A stretch of DNA of 64,000 nt from Platycnemis pennipes (Eukaryota; Arthropoda; Insecta; Odonata; Platycnemididae): NCBI GenBank assembly GCA_933228895.1, contig OW121854.1, positions 6,823,131 through 6,887,130 of the forward strand. Reading direction: 5' to 3'. Position 1 is the first letter of the stretch, and the number at the start of each line of letters is the position of its first letter. Position numbers and translations under genes: made by a program. The notes under the pieces are model-generated. The model worked only from the letters and a program-made list of their open reading frames with translations, made no database searches and was not told the DNA's origin. Positions 20,421-33,189 of this stretch are shown here, piece by piece.

Positions 20421-22140
20421 TTTACTTCGTTTAACAGACTGGTTACACTAATATAGTTGGCGTACCGTTCCTTTACAAAATCTTGCCAAATTTCGGTGCA
20501 CACGGTGAAGTTCATTATATACGCCTTATTTCGTAAGGATCCCATGTACTTGTGAATGTGAGATCCATGCAAAATAATAGGAATAGGGACGAATTATATG
20601 AAAATGCCCTATTTGAACCATTGCATGAGACTACTTTGGCGAAAAGCCTTTGAAACCATTAGAGTATGACTAAATACTCCCGTTCCCCTTGTGTAACAGC
20701 CGTATTTACAAGACTCAATGACATTATTAACCCACTAACATTCCAACGGAATAATAACTGGACTTATTCTTTTTCAGGTGTCATGTCGTTTAGTGCTGGG
20801 ATTGGTGAACTGCAGCCTTCCACTTTCACCGATTAATTGCTGCCCAAGGTACGTCCTGGTACCTCTTTTTTCTAAATGCCTCTTTCATTACCTCATTATC
20901 TTTATCCCTGGGTCCTTTTTAGTGGCATTGTACATTCTTCTTGTACATTGTACATTTTTCTCTATGTTAATCTCCAGATATATCTATCATATCTCATGGT
21001 CTTTTAAACCCAATGAGTTAAACTTACCAGTTGACTATGTTCACCATGTTATTTTTTTATAAAACTAAACTGTTTTTTTTATAATAGATAAACATATATT
21101 AAAAAATAACATTTACCCCAATTTTACTTATATTCTTATGTATTCTCTTAGATGTGATGTGATAACCTGAACGAATACTTTCAAAAATATCTTAATATTA
21201 ATCTGTTGGTATCTACTTTGAAACCTCTCGTCTACAAGTTGTCTTGGCTCATCACGTTCATCAGTTTTAGTTAAGGATTGATCATTTAATTTGCAAAGAT
21301 AAACGTTGTTTAATTAGGCATAATTAATTCTATGAGTGAGTGTTTTCCATCCGTACATAAGTCTACAACCTCTACATTATTTTAAACGCGCTGGAAGAGA
21401 TGGAATACATGGATCTGAAATAGAGTGGCTAAAATTCTAAAAGCAACATTTCATTTAGCCTATAAAGTTTAAAGCAATATTTCATGCACATAATTATATT
21501 AATAAAATATCTATCTATCATTCTATTAATAGGAATTGATCTCGAGACTTAGACATCGAATAGACAGAATAATTTTTCAAGGCATTTTAGCGGGAATTCA
21601 GGAAAAAAAAATTATCCGTTTGATTATGCATTATTAACGATGCATGACTGTTTTTGACTTATGAAGCAGGTTCATTTGTATCTGCTGTATGTAATATGCC
21701 GTCTGATATCCACCATGGATTTGGCATTTTTTCCCGATCCTCATAAGGAGAAAAAATGGATGTTTAAGTGTAGTTATTGCGCATCCCATGTCATGAATTA
21801 TTTTATCTAATTTTACCACTTATTTGACAGCTTGTTGGAGTACAAAGTCTCTTAGACAGTTTTATGGGTGGCTTTTATCGATAATTTTGGTACAACTTAC
21901 CAAAATGATTTGTTTATGGAACTACCCAAGGCTGTCCATATTGTACTGCTCAAATGGGTAAAAATGATAATTTTTCGCCACTATAATGTTACAAACATGA
22001 TTTTCAAAACACTCTACACAGCGGTGAGTAGTTATTCAAACTTAAAAGGAGGTGATATATGACGGGAATCATTTCCTATGCAAAGAAGAACAAACTAAAA
22101 AATATTAACATACTAGAAAAAGAAGGGAGCGTTAGAGCAT
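20421..22140. other. AT-rich intergenic stretch
   Basis: No gene or window-wide repeat was recognised. The open frames here (for example 20778-21062, plus) are hydrophobic by base composition and resemble nothing known to me. Confidence 0.4.
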
Positions 22141-22149
22141 TCTGCCTTT

Positions 22150-22330
22150 TTCTAAGGGTTAGGATCGCGATAGTGAGGGTACTGGCTTTCGGTTAAGTGG
22201 GCCCGAGTTTAAGTCCTGGCTGTGACGCATTTTAAATTATTGTCCTGGATGGCTCTCGCCTTTCTGTAACAGCAGGGAAATACTGAAGCCGGATTTCTCA
22301 CTTTCCCTCCTCACCTCTCTAAATTGATAC
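22150..22330 (+). repeat. Degenerate SINE copy
   Basis: Resembles the SINE family head: box A-like GATAGTGAGGGTACTGGC, box B-like GAGTTTAAGTCCTGGC, then ACTGAAGCCGGATTTCTCAC. It is strongly diverged from the 19068 copy and lacks a clear tail or target duplication. Confidence 0.5.
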
Positions 22331-23142
22331 CTCTTCCCAACCAAAAACGAAACGAACCGTTCGGATGATAGAGAGTTAGATTTACGAAGACCCATCCGTC
22401 CTATTCGATGTAATTTACGTTGTTTATCGCCTCAAAATGACACTGATTTCACTGTTTTGGAATAATTTCACCAAGAAAACACGTTACGTTCAAGTGTTAC
22501 ACAGCTTTTATTTTCTATCGTTGCGCAGGGCAGATCCTGCACGTATGTTAATTACATACTTGGCGTTAAATTCCAAAACACTAGGAGAATATTAAACAAT
22601 TTACCTATTACCTTTATCTAATTTTGGAAATTCACGGGAAAATATGTTGATGGAGGACATGGGGGAGAAGGTGGATGGAGAAAAAATGCTGGAGGGAAGA
22701 GCTGAGCGTTGATAGTCGTTATAGAAACTGTTATACGCTTTCAGAAGATTCAGCAGTTGATCAACCGGTGTCAATTCACGCTTTATGGTTATTCACCGGT
22801 GAGCAAAAATACTCCCCAACGTGGCTACACCTAAGATGTAATATTCATAGTAAAAGCCGCAATAAAATTTCATTTCGTGGAAGTTTCCTTCTGAAGGATT
22901 TTTTGTCTTTGGTCGGAATAACTATATCTGAAAACATTTTCTAGTATTACTGAATGATATATGATTTTCCAGCTAAACATTGTTGTAACTTAAATAAGTA
23001 TAAAAAAACTTTTCAAAAATAAAATAAAAATGTCAGAAATTAATAAAGTAGAGGAGCACATACACTTTAATTATTTTAGTTCAAAACTTGTTATTTTGAA
23101 CACAAATATTTTAATAGTTTTTATTAACCCAGGATGTTTGTT

Positions 23143-23620
23143 TCACCATGCCAAATCAATGAAATTACTTTTTAAGTCCGTTTTCATTCGGGGAACCAGA
23201 TAAAGGTCACAAGGCGCCAAATTAGACGAGTAAGGAGGGTGGAACAATGGGAGTTACGCCCCTTCAGGTCACGGCAGCTTCCCAAGCAAATCTCTTTTCG
23301 CTCCTACGTCAGCAAGCGCGGTAAATAATTGGCCGGCACTCTTCTCATTTTCAAATTTCAGTCAAAATTCATTGAATTGAGCTCTACAACTGTCTGAGCT
23401 GAAGCACTGTCAATCTTTTTTATGAAGTTCGTTCATTTTCCATACATTTTCATCTGTCCAAGAAGTTGATAGACTCCCGGTGCGAGGAAGATCGTCAATT
23501 GACATTTATCCTGAGGCATTTTGACTGAAGAAGGTTCCAAACTGTATACCCCTATCAGCCGAAGTCTGTCTAACAAAAGGCTTTGCAAAGCTATTCCGGT
23601 TTATTTTGTATAGCCCCTCG
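23143..23620 (-). pseudogene. Second mariner-like remnant, heavily deleted
   Basis: The minus-strand 5' end is CGAGGGGCTATACAAAATAA, next to TA (23621-23622), as for a mariner terminal repeat. Downstream come a degenerate linker (TGRSSTSWTDENVWKMNEL-like, frameshifted) and then the C-terminus YSSNLAPCDLYLVPRMKTDL ending FIDLAW at 23143. The latter matches the YSPDLAPCD block holding the third catalytic Asp. Most of the catalytic core is deleted and several stops are present. It is a different mariner lineage from the 8985 element. The 3' terminal repeat was not identified. Confidence 0.6.
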
Positions 23621-23639
23621 TATAATGAATTTAGTTTTT

Positions 23640-25345
23640 ACATGCGTCAGAATACGTACTGCTGCAATCTATACGCTTTAGTATCAAAAGAAATACGGTG
23701 TAAGAGCGAATGATTTATTTTTATGATAATTTTAATCAGCTCGTTACAGAATCAGATTTACGTTACAGAAAAAAATTCATGTACTCAATGAATTTACTTA
23801 TCTCTAACACTAGAATATTACTATCCAACGTTATTTTATAATATTTCTTGAAATATTCTTAACACATCTCATTAGTTATGATATAATTCATACGCCAACC
23901 ATTTTGGCAACAGCGAGCGCTGCGCCAATTGAAGTCAACTAACGAATTTAGTCTGCTATAAGCGCAGAAATTGGTGGATTTAGAGAAGAATACGGTAGGG
24001 TAATGCCTTTTTTTGTGTCATTTTGTTCCTTGTGAAATTACACATAAAACATTAGTTTTTTGCAAAACAGACATGTCACCATGGTATTTTTAAACGTTAT
24101 ATTCCCATCTGACTGCCATTCTCGCCGTTAATCGCATGTAGTTTCAAATGCAATTTGTGCAAAAAGGAGTATGGGTTAGTATAATTATCTTTACTTTATT
24201 AGAAAGAGGAACTTTAGTTCTATAAATACTGAAAATATAAAAAAATGACATGACTTTCACCTTTCGGATCAACCTCCTTAATGTGCTTCCACAGAGACAT
24301 CTCTTGGCGAATTTGTTGCGCGTCCCTTTTCCGACATGACACCAACTTTGTAGAGTGTACCACCTAACAACGACGAAGAAAAAATTAACGCATTTGTAGC
24401 GGAAATAAGCGAGTGTGTAGCACATACGTGTTCTTTAGTCGTTATATTAAAGCGTCCAACTATGTTTAAAGTGACAATGCCAGGCCATGATGAGTGGCTG
24501 CTAGTGAAACGATCGCTGGTCCCATTTGCCCGAGTAACGTCTCGGAAGCGATGCCACTATTCTCAGCTAATGAGGACCGACTAAGATGGAATGAGAGGGC
24601 GCGGCCCCCTTATGACATTTTAAATAGCAGGGCGGGGGGAGGGGGAGTGGGCCTGCATGAACTCCTCCTGAGATGGAGGGCCCCGAAATATGCGGATGGG
24701 CCCACCTTTCGTCGGGCCCACACGATTCCCCACCCACCACTTTGGACGGAAGACTAACCACCCGAGCGGAACTTCAATGGAGGAGACGTTTTACAAACCA
24801 CGTGTGCAGTCTGTCTGAGCGCGTTAAGCGCCTGGTGATGCTCTCTTTTTTCCCTTCCCATCATCCCGAGGGCCATGTCGTCCCCCCCTGCGCAAGACGA
24901 AAGTGGACGCTTAAGAGAGTTTCCGTTTTCTTCCTCGAGAAATCTTTCCTCTTGACTCCAGAGACAGATACTTCAAGGTGAGGGGCGCATGGTAAAGCGT
25001 GAATATTTTACGAATCATGTGCTTCTGACAGACGTGTTTGCGAGAAAGGCAGGAAAATATGGCATTGGGTGATGTTTGCTACCAAAATGTAGAAGAATAC
25101 TTAAGGACATAGTTTTGAACTTCGAGGGCAAAGAAGTTACATTTTAAATGCAACTGGACCCTGCAGGTGAATAATAGAAAAAATTGCCTGTAAAAATGTT
25201 ACTTAACGTACAAATGGATGAAGAGATTTATAAACATTTCCGCCAGGGACTGATTTTGGGAAATTTTTATAATTTCTCGCGCAAGAAGAAGTGAAAATTG
25301 GGCACAGACTCTGAGATTTTGTGGGAGTTAAATAATGTTATTGAA
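23640..25345. other. Intergenic; GC-rich block at 24540-24960
   Basis: AT-rich up to 24480, then GC-rich with long unrecognised open frames on both strands (24494-24757, 24673-24981). No motif or splice pattern supports a gene. Confidence 0.35.
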
Positions 25346-25350
25346 TATAA

Positions 25351-25582
25351 AGGCCGCTATACATGATACAATTTTTTGTACAATTTCTTGTACAAACTCT
25401 TGTATGAGGAAATTGTACCGTGTAAAGCGGCAAATTGCACGAACGCTTGTGCGATTGCCTGAATGACTGAACGGGGAATAGAACTTGTTCTAATCCCATT
25501 CAGACAAACATACAATTTCATTAATTTTATACAAAAGTTTGTACAAGAAATTGAACAAAAAATTGTATCGTGTAAATCGGCC
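25351..25582. mobile_element. Short MITE with about 57-bp inverted ends
   Basis: The left end AGGCCGCTATACATGATACA and the right end (inverted) AGGCCGATTTACACGATACA both continue into a shared CAATTTCTTGTACAAACT block. TTAA follows at 25583-25586; the left flank has ATAA at 25347-25350, probably a mutated copy. It is 232 bp and non-coding. The ends resemble those of the 17411 MITE (AGG-C/T-G-C/A-TTTACACG), suggesting related TTAA-targeting transposases. Confidence 0.78.
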
Positions 25583-25904
25583 TTAATAGTCGCTGGTTAA
25601 AGATTTTTCTAATGCATTGGGATTCTAACGAAAATTATATTTTGGTAAAAAGAGGCATAGTATCAATTATAGTGCTAAGGGTTGATAGGCATGTTACACG
25701 TCAGGAGTAGAGCACGAAACAAGGAGGTTATCTTGATGGGGGAAAATCAGTTCGTATAAAGAAGACTGATGAGTCGGAGAGGTAATGCGTTAAATTCTGA
25801 AAACAAACGGATACCATCTGAAGACTGCAGACCTCTGTCATTATTTATGTGTGATGTAACACTTAGTTTTTCACGATATGTATGCTAAAAAAAATACATG
25901 GCCG

Positions 25905-25985
25905 TTGGTTGGTTTGGTGGTTGGCCACATACGACAGTAAGCGTCGTGCAGCATATCTCGGTGCCATGCGTTGTACCTATGAAGC
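25905..25985 (-). repeat. Possible SINE 3' end
   Basis: TTGGTTGGTTTGGTGG on the plus strand is the inverted form of an AACC-repeat tail, and the next bases loosely match the SINE 3' body (CGCATATAGG-like order, inverted). Too short and diverged to be sure. Confidence 0.3.
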
Positions 25986-25999
25986 CTCGTTTTACAATC

Positions 26000-27540
26000 C
26001 GTATTTCAAAGGAAATATAATTGATGCAGCTTTCTTTCGTGGTATATGATTATTAGTGTGTCAGTGATTCAGCTTAATTAATAATCTATCAGAAGTGTAG
26101 TATAATTATGACCAAACATCATAAACTTACGGGTGAAGCTCTGTGTGTGAATTCTTGTTATTCTATTTCCTTATTAATCACTAAAGTCAGTCATTTTTTA
26201 CCCGATTCTAAAAAGTCGTGGCACCTATTCAGCTCCTTGTAGTACAACTACTACATTGTTTAGTACTGTGAGTATTTTCAATGATTTAGCTCTAAATGTG
26301 AATATCATACCAGGATGATAATTTAGTTAAGAGTAATATTATGATTTAATGCGAAGAATACATCCAAGCCGGCAGCTTTATGCGTCGAAGAAACTTGCCC
26401 AACGTGGAGGAAAGCCTTCATTCATATCGCTTTCGCGAAGGCCTTTGAAACGATTAATCGTGTAGCGCGAGCATGAATTATCAGGCAGTTCCGTGGCGCG
26501 CAAATTGATACATCATTTGCATTATATGTGGCTGATGGCTGAGATGTTCGAAGGGAAGGGATGGCGTCTGCTTCCAGGAAGCCGAGAAGTCAAGCGATTG
26601 TCTGCCGGTTACAATGCCGCGCCTTACCCTAGAGATTGCGAGGAATATATTCCCGCTCCTCTGATATTCCCGCTCCTCTGTTCTCTACTGTCCCGACCCC
26701 GTCTCCCATTCCCTGCCCCCCACACACTCCCAGCTATGTCGGGCCCGCCACCAAAAAGGCGGTGGTTAATGGCTTCGCGACGCGGGTAGGGATGAAGAGA
26801 GCAGCTACTAGATATTTCGTGTTTGGGGGGCGCCATAATTCATCGCCGCTTTGCCTTCGTTCCGCTGCAGTGCCTTTGTAAATAGCTCCAGGGGAGGAAG
26901 TCGTGGTGTTAAAAGGGGGAACTAGGCTGAGGAGGAGACATTTCTGGAATGGCCGCCCGTCACGGGAGCCGAAGGGTTGATGGTGGTGGGCTGCTGGAGA
27001 TTCGGCCCACTTGGTGACGGGGAGAGTCTCCCTAATGGAGGCGGGGGCGCTTAAGACAAGGAAGCCGTGGAATTTGATGAGAAGGAGAGTGGGTGGAAGA
27101 CGCGGCTGGGGGACACAGCTCAAGCCGAGCGGAAATATGTCCCGCGGAGAATTGGGCGCTGACGGCGTGCCCAGCGCAGTGTTTCCACTCGGGCCCACCT
27201 TAGAGTAGTATCTGATCTGAGGGTCTGACGGCTGGCGGATGATCCAGTCAAGCGCACCAGAGAAGCGTGTTGTATTTCCTCGAAGCCCACGCTCGTGTGT
27301 TTCTCTCACAGTGCTAAGCAGGTCCTTCTCCGTCGCCCGCACTCTTTGGCGTGCCGAGAAAAAGTTGCGAGAGTCTTACTAGGCTGAACGAGACTTAAAG
27401 TAGGGAGAGAACGGATTCAATCACTCAGCCTTGCGGATGGCCACTGACTAGTTCGTCAGTTTTATAAGATATTGCAGCCGTTATATTCTTATGGTCTAAT
27501 GCTTTTAGTCACTTTATGGCTAATCTTAATGTACAGCATC
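26000..27540. other. Intergenic; GC-rich block with a long open frame
   Basis: From 26560 to 27360 the DNA is GC-rich. A 202-codon minus-strand frame (26734-27342) is open throughout. Its translation is low in clear domains, rich in Pro, Ser, Thr and Arg, and unknown to me. Such frames are expected in GC-rich DNA where stops are rare, so I do not call a gene. Confidence 0.3.
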
Positions 27541-27544
27541 GTCC

Positions 27545-27925
27545 TTCAAACTGATCGTCTTTGGGTTGCAATGAATATTTTACACTGGAGTGCGTTAAAG
27601 ATTACAAGCACCTCGGTATGATGATTGATGAGCAATCAAAATGGGAGATACCTTTAAAAAAAGTCACTAATAGTTTTTATAATTATAAAGTTCCATTTTA
27701 TTCCAATCAAGTTCTCCTTATATTGAATTCATTATATGTACTGCAGGTTTATTCTAAGTTAATTACTGTCGCACAAGCGTAGTGGTGCTTATAAAAGCGC
27801 AATAAAACGTTCATAAACTACAATGAAAACAATTGCCCGGATCATAGCTGGGAAAGCTATTTTTCACATTCAGTTTTTATATTCGCAGACATGCAGATCA
27901 GAGAGAAGTTTTAAATTTTCACTGC
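27545..27925 (+). pseudogene. LINE RT thumb fragment
   Basis: The 27561-27782 frame reads VKDYKHLGMMIDEQSKWEIP, LKKVTNSFYNYKV and LLILNSLYVLQVYSKLITVA. The YKHLG-MMIDE-x-x-KW pattern is the conserved motif after the RT palm in CR1/L2/Jockey-type LINEs (YKYLGxxIDxxLxW). After a frameshift the next segment gives GGAYKSAIKTFINY and FADMQIREKF. It is 5'- and 3'-truncated with no tail found, and may be the same family as the fragment at 60965-61340. Confidence 0.65.
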
Positions 27926-28139
27926 ATGAGTAATGGGATGAAGGTAAATCGTAAGGAAACGAAAACTGAAATTTTCCAAGAAAAATAAATATAAAGTAAA
28001 GTAAAATTTAGGTAGGTACAGAATAAAATAAAATATTTGTGTCGCTTCTTCGATGAATTGAAAAAATATCAATCTATAGTCATTGAATATGGAATTGCGT
28101 TATTAACGGTTATAAATGGAGACCTTTCGCAAATGATGG

Positions 28140-28420
28140 AAACTTTTCGCCAGAACCTCAACCAAATTTGCTTAGGAAAGATACGTATGAAACATGATGC
28201 GGAGTAAGACATTGAATGGTTCAGAGACCTATACTTTGGGGAAAGAGAGAAAAAAAAGTTCGGCAATTTTAGATATTTGGGTTTGCAAGGATAATGAAAG
28301 TATGGTGAATTCTTCACGGGTTCTCCACCGGGTCAGGAAAACCCGTCAATACTTCACCAGCAATATACGCCGGGAAAACACCAGATCATTCATAAAGAAA
28401 GTATTATAGGCCGAAAAGAG
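28140..28420 (+). pseudogene. Diverged RTE-like LINE fragment
   Basis: The frame at 28194-28409 contains LNGSETYTLGKERKKSSAIL and VLHRVRKTRQYF, which fits the YGSE-x-W-T ... VLRRV-x-x-KR layout of LINE R at reduced similarity. Only about 70 residues are seen. It lies head to head with the minus-strand LINE R copy that begins at 28460. Chance similarity cannot be excluded. Confidence 0.35.
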
Positions 28421-28459
28421 GCCCAACGATGAAATTTTGGAAATGGTGCAAAATGAATG

Positions 28460-29025
28460 TCATCATCATCAAGGGTCAACAATCCTATAGGGATAGGTTT
28501 GACGCAGCCCCCCTCCACTCCATTCTTCTCTCGACCAACCTCTTCACATTGACGTAGCTTCTCTATTTTGCATCCTTCACAACTTGTTCCACATATCTCA
28601 TACGAGGCCTGCCTTTTCCATTCTCCCGTTCACTTTTCCCTCGACGATTGTCTTCATCAGGCCATCGTGTCTCTAAATGCGGCCCATTAAGTTATCCCGT
28701 CTTCTTTTTAATGTTTTCAGTAGACATATCTTCTCTCCCACCCATCTTAACACTTCTTCGTTTGTCACTCGATCGATTCATTTTATCTTCATCATTGTTT
28801 GGTAGCACCACATTTCAAATGCTTCCAGCCTGGACTTCTCTGCTTCTGTTATCCTCCATGCCTCGCTGCGATACAGTAGAAAGCTCCAGATGTATGTTCT
28901 TATGAAATGTTTTCTCACTTCCACGCTTGTATTTGCAGCTGTAAGCAGAATCTTCTTCTGGCAAAATGCCCTTTTTGATTGGGCAATTCTACTGGCAATT
29001 TCGCTTTTACACAATGACTGTACGG
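28460..29025 (-). pseudogene. LINE R copy, 5'-truncated
   Basis: The 3' end (low coordinates) begins with the inverted ATG tail and GGGTCAACAATCCTATAGGG. Coding remnants on the minus strand include EIASRIAQSKRAFCQKK, TSVEVRKHFIRTYIWSFLLY, SEAWRITEAEKSRLEAFEMW and CYQTMMKIK (28778-29014), the region from after the RT to the C-terminal domain. Frameshifts separate this from the GKGRPRM-type end near 28620. The 5' truncation point is about 29025. Confidence 0.8.
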
Positions 29026-29029
29026 GAGG

Positions 29030-31130
29030 AAATTAAATAAGTTGTCATAGTTGACCGCAACAAGTTTAGTGAAATAAGAAAAGCTAAGAAAGCAATGAGG
29101 CGAGGGCTAGGAGATGAGCATTTATAGTTAATTGAAGACACGCAGGTTGGGTGCTAACTTTGAGAGGGAAATAATTGTAGTGAACGTGAAGGGGAATGAA
29201 GAATAATTAGGAGGAGGAGGAGAGTCAAATAAGTCATCCATAAAACCCCACCCTCTGCCAAAATTTAATCCTGCATAAACTCGTTACCATTCTGTGTAGC
29301 GGAGAATTATCGCTCTGCGCTCTTCAACGCTTTGATTTCCTTGATCGATTTCAGTACTTGGACTATTTTCCTTCGTTTGGATTAACTTTCCGCCTTAAAT
29401 GAAGTAGAGAGAGGTGACGTGCCTTAATTTTTTATTTCCATGCCCATCACACTATTATACCTTGTAATGTGGAATTGTGCGATTTGCTTTCGCGAGTTAT
29501 GCCCAACGCTAAGTTTACTATTGCAGCGCGCTGATTGGCCACGGACCTCTCCGCAGGCTCAGAGGGTAATGAGCCAGGTGTCGGGTGGTTTTTCTTCTTG
29601 AGGAGCTAGACTGGAAGAACTCGAGAGGAATTTAGTTGGCCTTGTGATCCGTCGGTTTCTCTCTTTTAAGTCTCGAAAGCGAATTTAATAAATTTCTCTT
29701 CTGTAGGCCTACGTATTTTGGATTCTTTCACCGTGGTATGCCTTCATCCTGAAGTCCCTGATTCGTATCGTTGGCAGGAGTCGGCGATTACTCCCATGCC
29801 CAACACCGTTCTGGTGTTATGGTGCGTCCGACCCGCACCCGAGCGTCCCTCCTTCGAGGTTTCCAGGTGCGGCGACACGCCAACAAAAATGGGTTCTTGC
29901 CCTTAGCGTCGGAATTGTCAGAAAAAGCACTCCATACTGAGTTTCTCAGATTTTATATTATAACAAATAGAAATGTGATACAAAGCAGTGGGGGAGTTTT
30001 CAATGAATCTTTACACGGCAATAGCCGAGAGAGAGAGAGAGAGGGGAATGTGGGAGCAAAGCTAAGATCTTACCAAGGAAGCGAGAACGGCTTCCGATGA
30101 CGGATTCCTGTCGACCGACCCGACATTCGGGAATGAACTCCCGAAACGATCTCCTGCGCCGCACTTTCCCAAGTGCTGGCTGCATTACAGTATATATAGG
30201 GCCGAAAGAAGGTGAAACTTTCCGTCTCTCGGGACGCAAATAGGTATTTGTCCCCCGGACACTCAAGATCCGTAAAAGGTGAAAATCCCTATGATGGCAG
30301 GAGTATGGGAAAGGAATAACATTTTGTGCTTATTTTCATATCTCTCTCTATCTCCGAATTCCGGCGCACGACACTGGAGGTTTCACGATCCAATTACGTG
30401 AAACGCCTTTCCTTTCCGAGGATGTAGAATGTATTCATTCCCTTCTTGCCCACACTAGCGCCTAACTTTTCACCAGTCCCTCGTGTGTCAATTGCCCTTC
30501 GACCAGCGGCTAGCCACCTAAGGCACGATCATCGCCGTTGTTGTCGCATGGCGCAGAGGGCGATGGACTTTACAGTGATAAATGACTCCCTTGTACCAAT
30601 TTAATTCTGAGAGCATATTTTTCTTTTGCCAACATCTCAAATCTAGATGGATTCTAGTTTTAGGAAGACACAAATCCTTCATTCTTTGTCCAATTTGAAA
30701 TTGACGGAATAATTTAAAATATTCAGGGATTTCTACTGTCACCATGTGCTAGATAGATTTCTACTTTCAACACATATCATTATATTCATTACTTTTCATT
30801 TTCTTTTACTCAACTAATATTTTTTGTCGTTTTCCAAGGCGTATACGGTAAATTTCGATGTTCTTCGCAGAACTTCAATTGACATTTTCTTATTGTATTA
30901 AAACATCCTTCTTTCTCATTACACCCATTTGATCTCAGTTGTTCTTCTACAGAAGTAGATCATTTTTTTCCTTCCTTTATACATTTTTTTTCCATGGTCA
31001 TGATGCCTCATTTTATTTAGTGGCAATGACTTGAAATCCGACAGATTGCAGTTGTCTGCGCTGCATCAGTGATAGTTATCACCTCTCTACCTCGGAATCA
31101 GTCCAAGTGTTGGCTGAAACTAGGTAATTG
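29030..31130. other. Intergenic, no gene recognised
   Basis: Mixed composition. A GA dinucleotide run sits at 30027-30043. Several frames of 60-110 codons (for example 29771-30100, plus) are unrecognised. No window-wide repeat was found. Confidence 0.4.
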
Positions 31131-31133
31131 TTC

Positions 31134-32340
31134 TTAACACTATAACAGCCGAGCTTCTCTACCACCCTACAACGGTCATTTTGGCTCCGTCGCTAATATC
31201 ACATGGGTGACTGAAATGAAAAAACAACTTTAGAAATATGATTTTTGTTTTGTATACATAATAATGCACTCTAAAGCAGCTACTTTACAATTCCAGACCA
31301 GCCTCATAAAAGAAAAAAAACTTTCACAGATTTCAAAAAAAATGTTTTTTGTAGACATGCATTTTGGCTATACCTTTTTGTCTAAGCTGGCCAAATTGTA
31401 ATAATTACAGATTGTCATGGTGTAATGCTTAGAGTTTTAAATTTTGCAACCGACTCTCCATCATTAATATAAAATTGATTTTTTATTACATGATACATTT
31501 ATGGAATATATATAATGTATTCTCATTGCACTTGCACTGGCGTATTTTTTGCACAATTGACATTTTCCTATTCCGTAATTTTTTTGCAGTTCTTCTTGTC
31601 CAGACAATATTCCCTTGGCCTCTACCTTTTCTAAAGCATTCTCGTTACATGGGAATGGCAAGTTAATACTACCAGAGTTGACATTCTCCGTTCCCAGTTC
31701 TTCTGCAAGTTGTTGCAGATATTTACGTCGACTAATCTTACTTCCTGTGACGTGCTTAAAAATTACCCAAGAATTTATTGCTGCTAAGTCAAGCAAATTG
31801 TAGAATGTGTGAATAGGCCATCCGCTAGTGTATGCTGGTAGTGAGAGTTTTCTGGTAAATTGATAGAAAATTTCCACTCCATACTGAGTACTGTTGTAAT
31901 ATTTGGCGGTTGCTGGAATCCCCTTGGCAGAGTAGCTGACTTTTGGCACCTTTGGAGATTTATTTCCTGTAGGAGTATTTCATTTTGATACGTAAAAGTA
32001 CAGGAGAAATTTAAAAGCTTAACAAAGCGACTGCAGATATCTGCACTCATTCTTATCGGGAGCAGTTAGTAAGCTTCTTTTTGCAGGCGGTTCCTCACAT
32101 GACTCGGTGTCAGTTGAAATGCCTTTCTTCTGGTTATAATTCTCAATATCTGACTCACCATTACGGTTAGGTACATCATCTTCAACTTCTTTTTGACCTT
32201 TAGAAATTTTGCTTAGAATCTTAATAATGTATTCATGTTGTAGATGTTGCTTCAAAGACGTTGCCGAGAAAAGAAGCTCGTAATTCTTCCAAACCTATCT
32301 AGAATTCGCGGCGAAAGATAGGTGACTGAGTGATTAAAAT
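31134..32340 (-). pseudogene. piggyBac-type transposase remnant 2
   Basis: The minus-strand 31464-31949 frame reads YYNSTQYGVEIFYQFTRKLS, GWPIHTFYNLLDLAAINSWV and IFKHVTGSKISRRKYLQQLA, then a Cys-rich tail (CQLCKKY). This is the third-Asp block and C-terminus of a PGBD4-like piggyBac transposase. The third catalytic Asp (normally YGVD) is Glu. An N-terminal piece lies at 32019-32255 (DTESCEEPPAKRSLLTAPDK), and the catalytic core between the two pieces is mostly gone. TTAA followed by CACTATAACAGCCG at 31134-31151 is a candidate terminal end, starting CACTA like the intact element at 45540; no convincing partner end was found near 32340. Confidence 0.75.
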
Positions 32341-33189
32341 CCTGTTGGGACAATGTATTTGCGAGCGTGAAGGGGTTTGAGCCATTACCCATTTACTTGA
32401 GCTATTGATTTCTGAAGCTCTGAATGGATACAAAATAAATACAATCATGCTTGGGGTAACTTGGATTCTTCAGCAAGTTGACGTCTTTTGAAATACATTG
32501 TCGTGTAATGAGCTCCACATGTTTTGATAGTGTAAATGGAAAAAAAGAGCAGATTATCGCACCTAAATATACCCTTGATACAATGTAAAGAAGCAAATGA
32601 ATACATAGTTATTTGATGTTTGTCGCCAACTCTACGCTTTAAAAACTGAATGGCTTTCACGGTCCTCAATGGAACCAAATTGGCTCCCGTGGTTGTTCGA
32701 GGGGAATTACCTTTTTTCTCACGAAGTACTCGCAATGAGCCACATATATTTTTTCAATGGCATTATCATCAAAATTAATAAAAATTCAGAAAAAATTATG
32801 TTTATCAAGGTATAAAGAACAAAAATACAGCTTTTAAAAATCTAAAAGGAGCTAAAATACCTCCTACGTCTGTTCTAGGTTTAAGGAATCCGTCATTGGT
32901 AACTATGTTCTAAGTAAAGCGTTCCCATACTGAGTTTACGAGACCTCCCTGGATTGCCAAAGTAACCTGATAGTTTAGCGTTCACATAACTTATAGAGGT
33001 AGTTATTTATATTCCCTTCGTTTCTTCGTACTTCATTCATGAAGTCTCCTGCATTTAGTATCATTAAATCTCCTGCAGAATAAATTAAAACGGATTGCTT
33101 TACCAAATAAGCTAGATATATAATTCATGTTACCTGCATGTTATGCAAGATTTGACTAGAGAAATGAAATTAGAGAGCTGACACCAACA

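Noticed and set aside
26734..27342. 202-codon open frame on the minus strand as a candidate gene
   Set aside because: It lies in GC-rich DNA where stops are rare, has biased composition, no recognised domain and no splice or promoter context.
31134..32340. Complete ends for piggyBac remnant 2
   Set aside because: TTAA-CACTATAACAGCC at 31134 looks like one end, but the best TTAA near 32333 is preceded by GAGTGA, which does not convincingly match; only one end is plausible.
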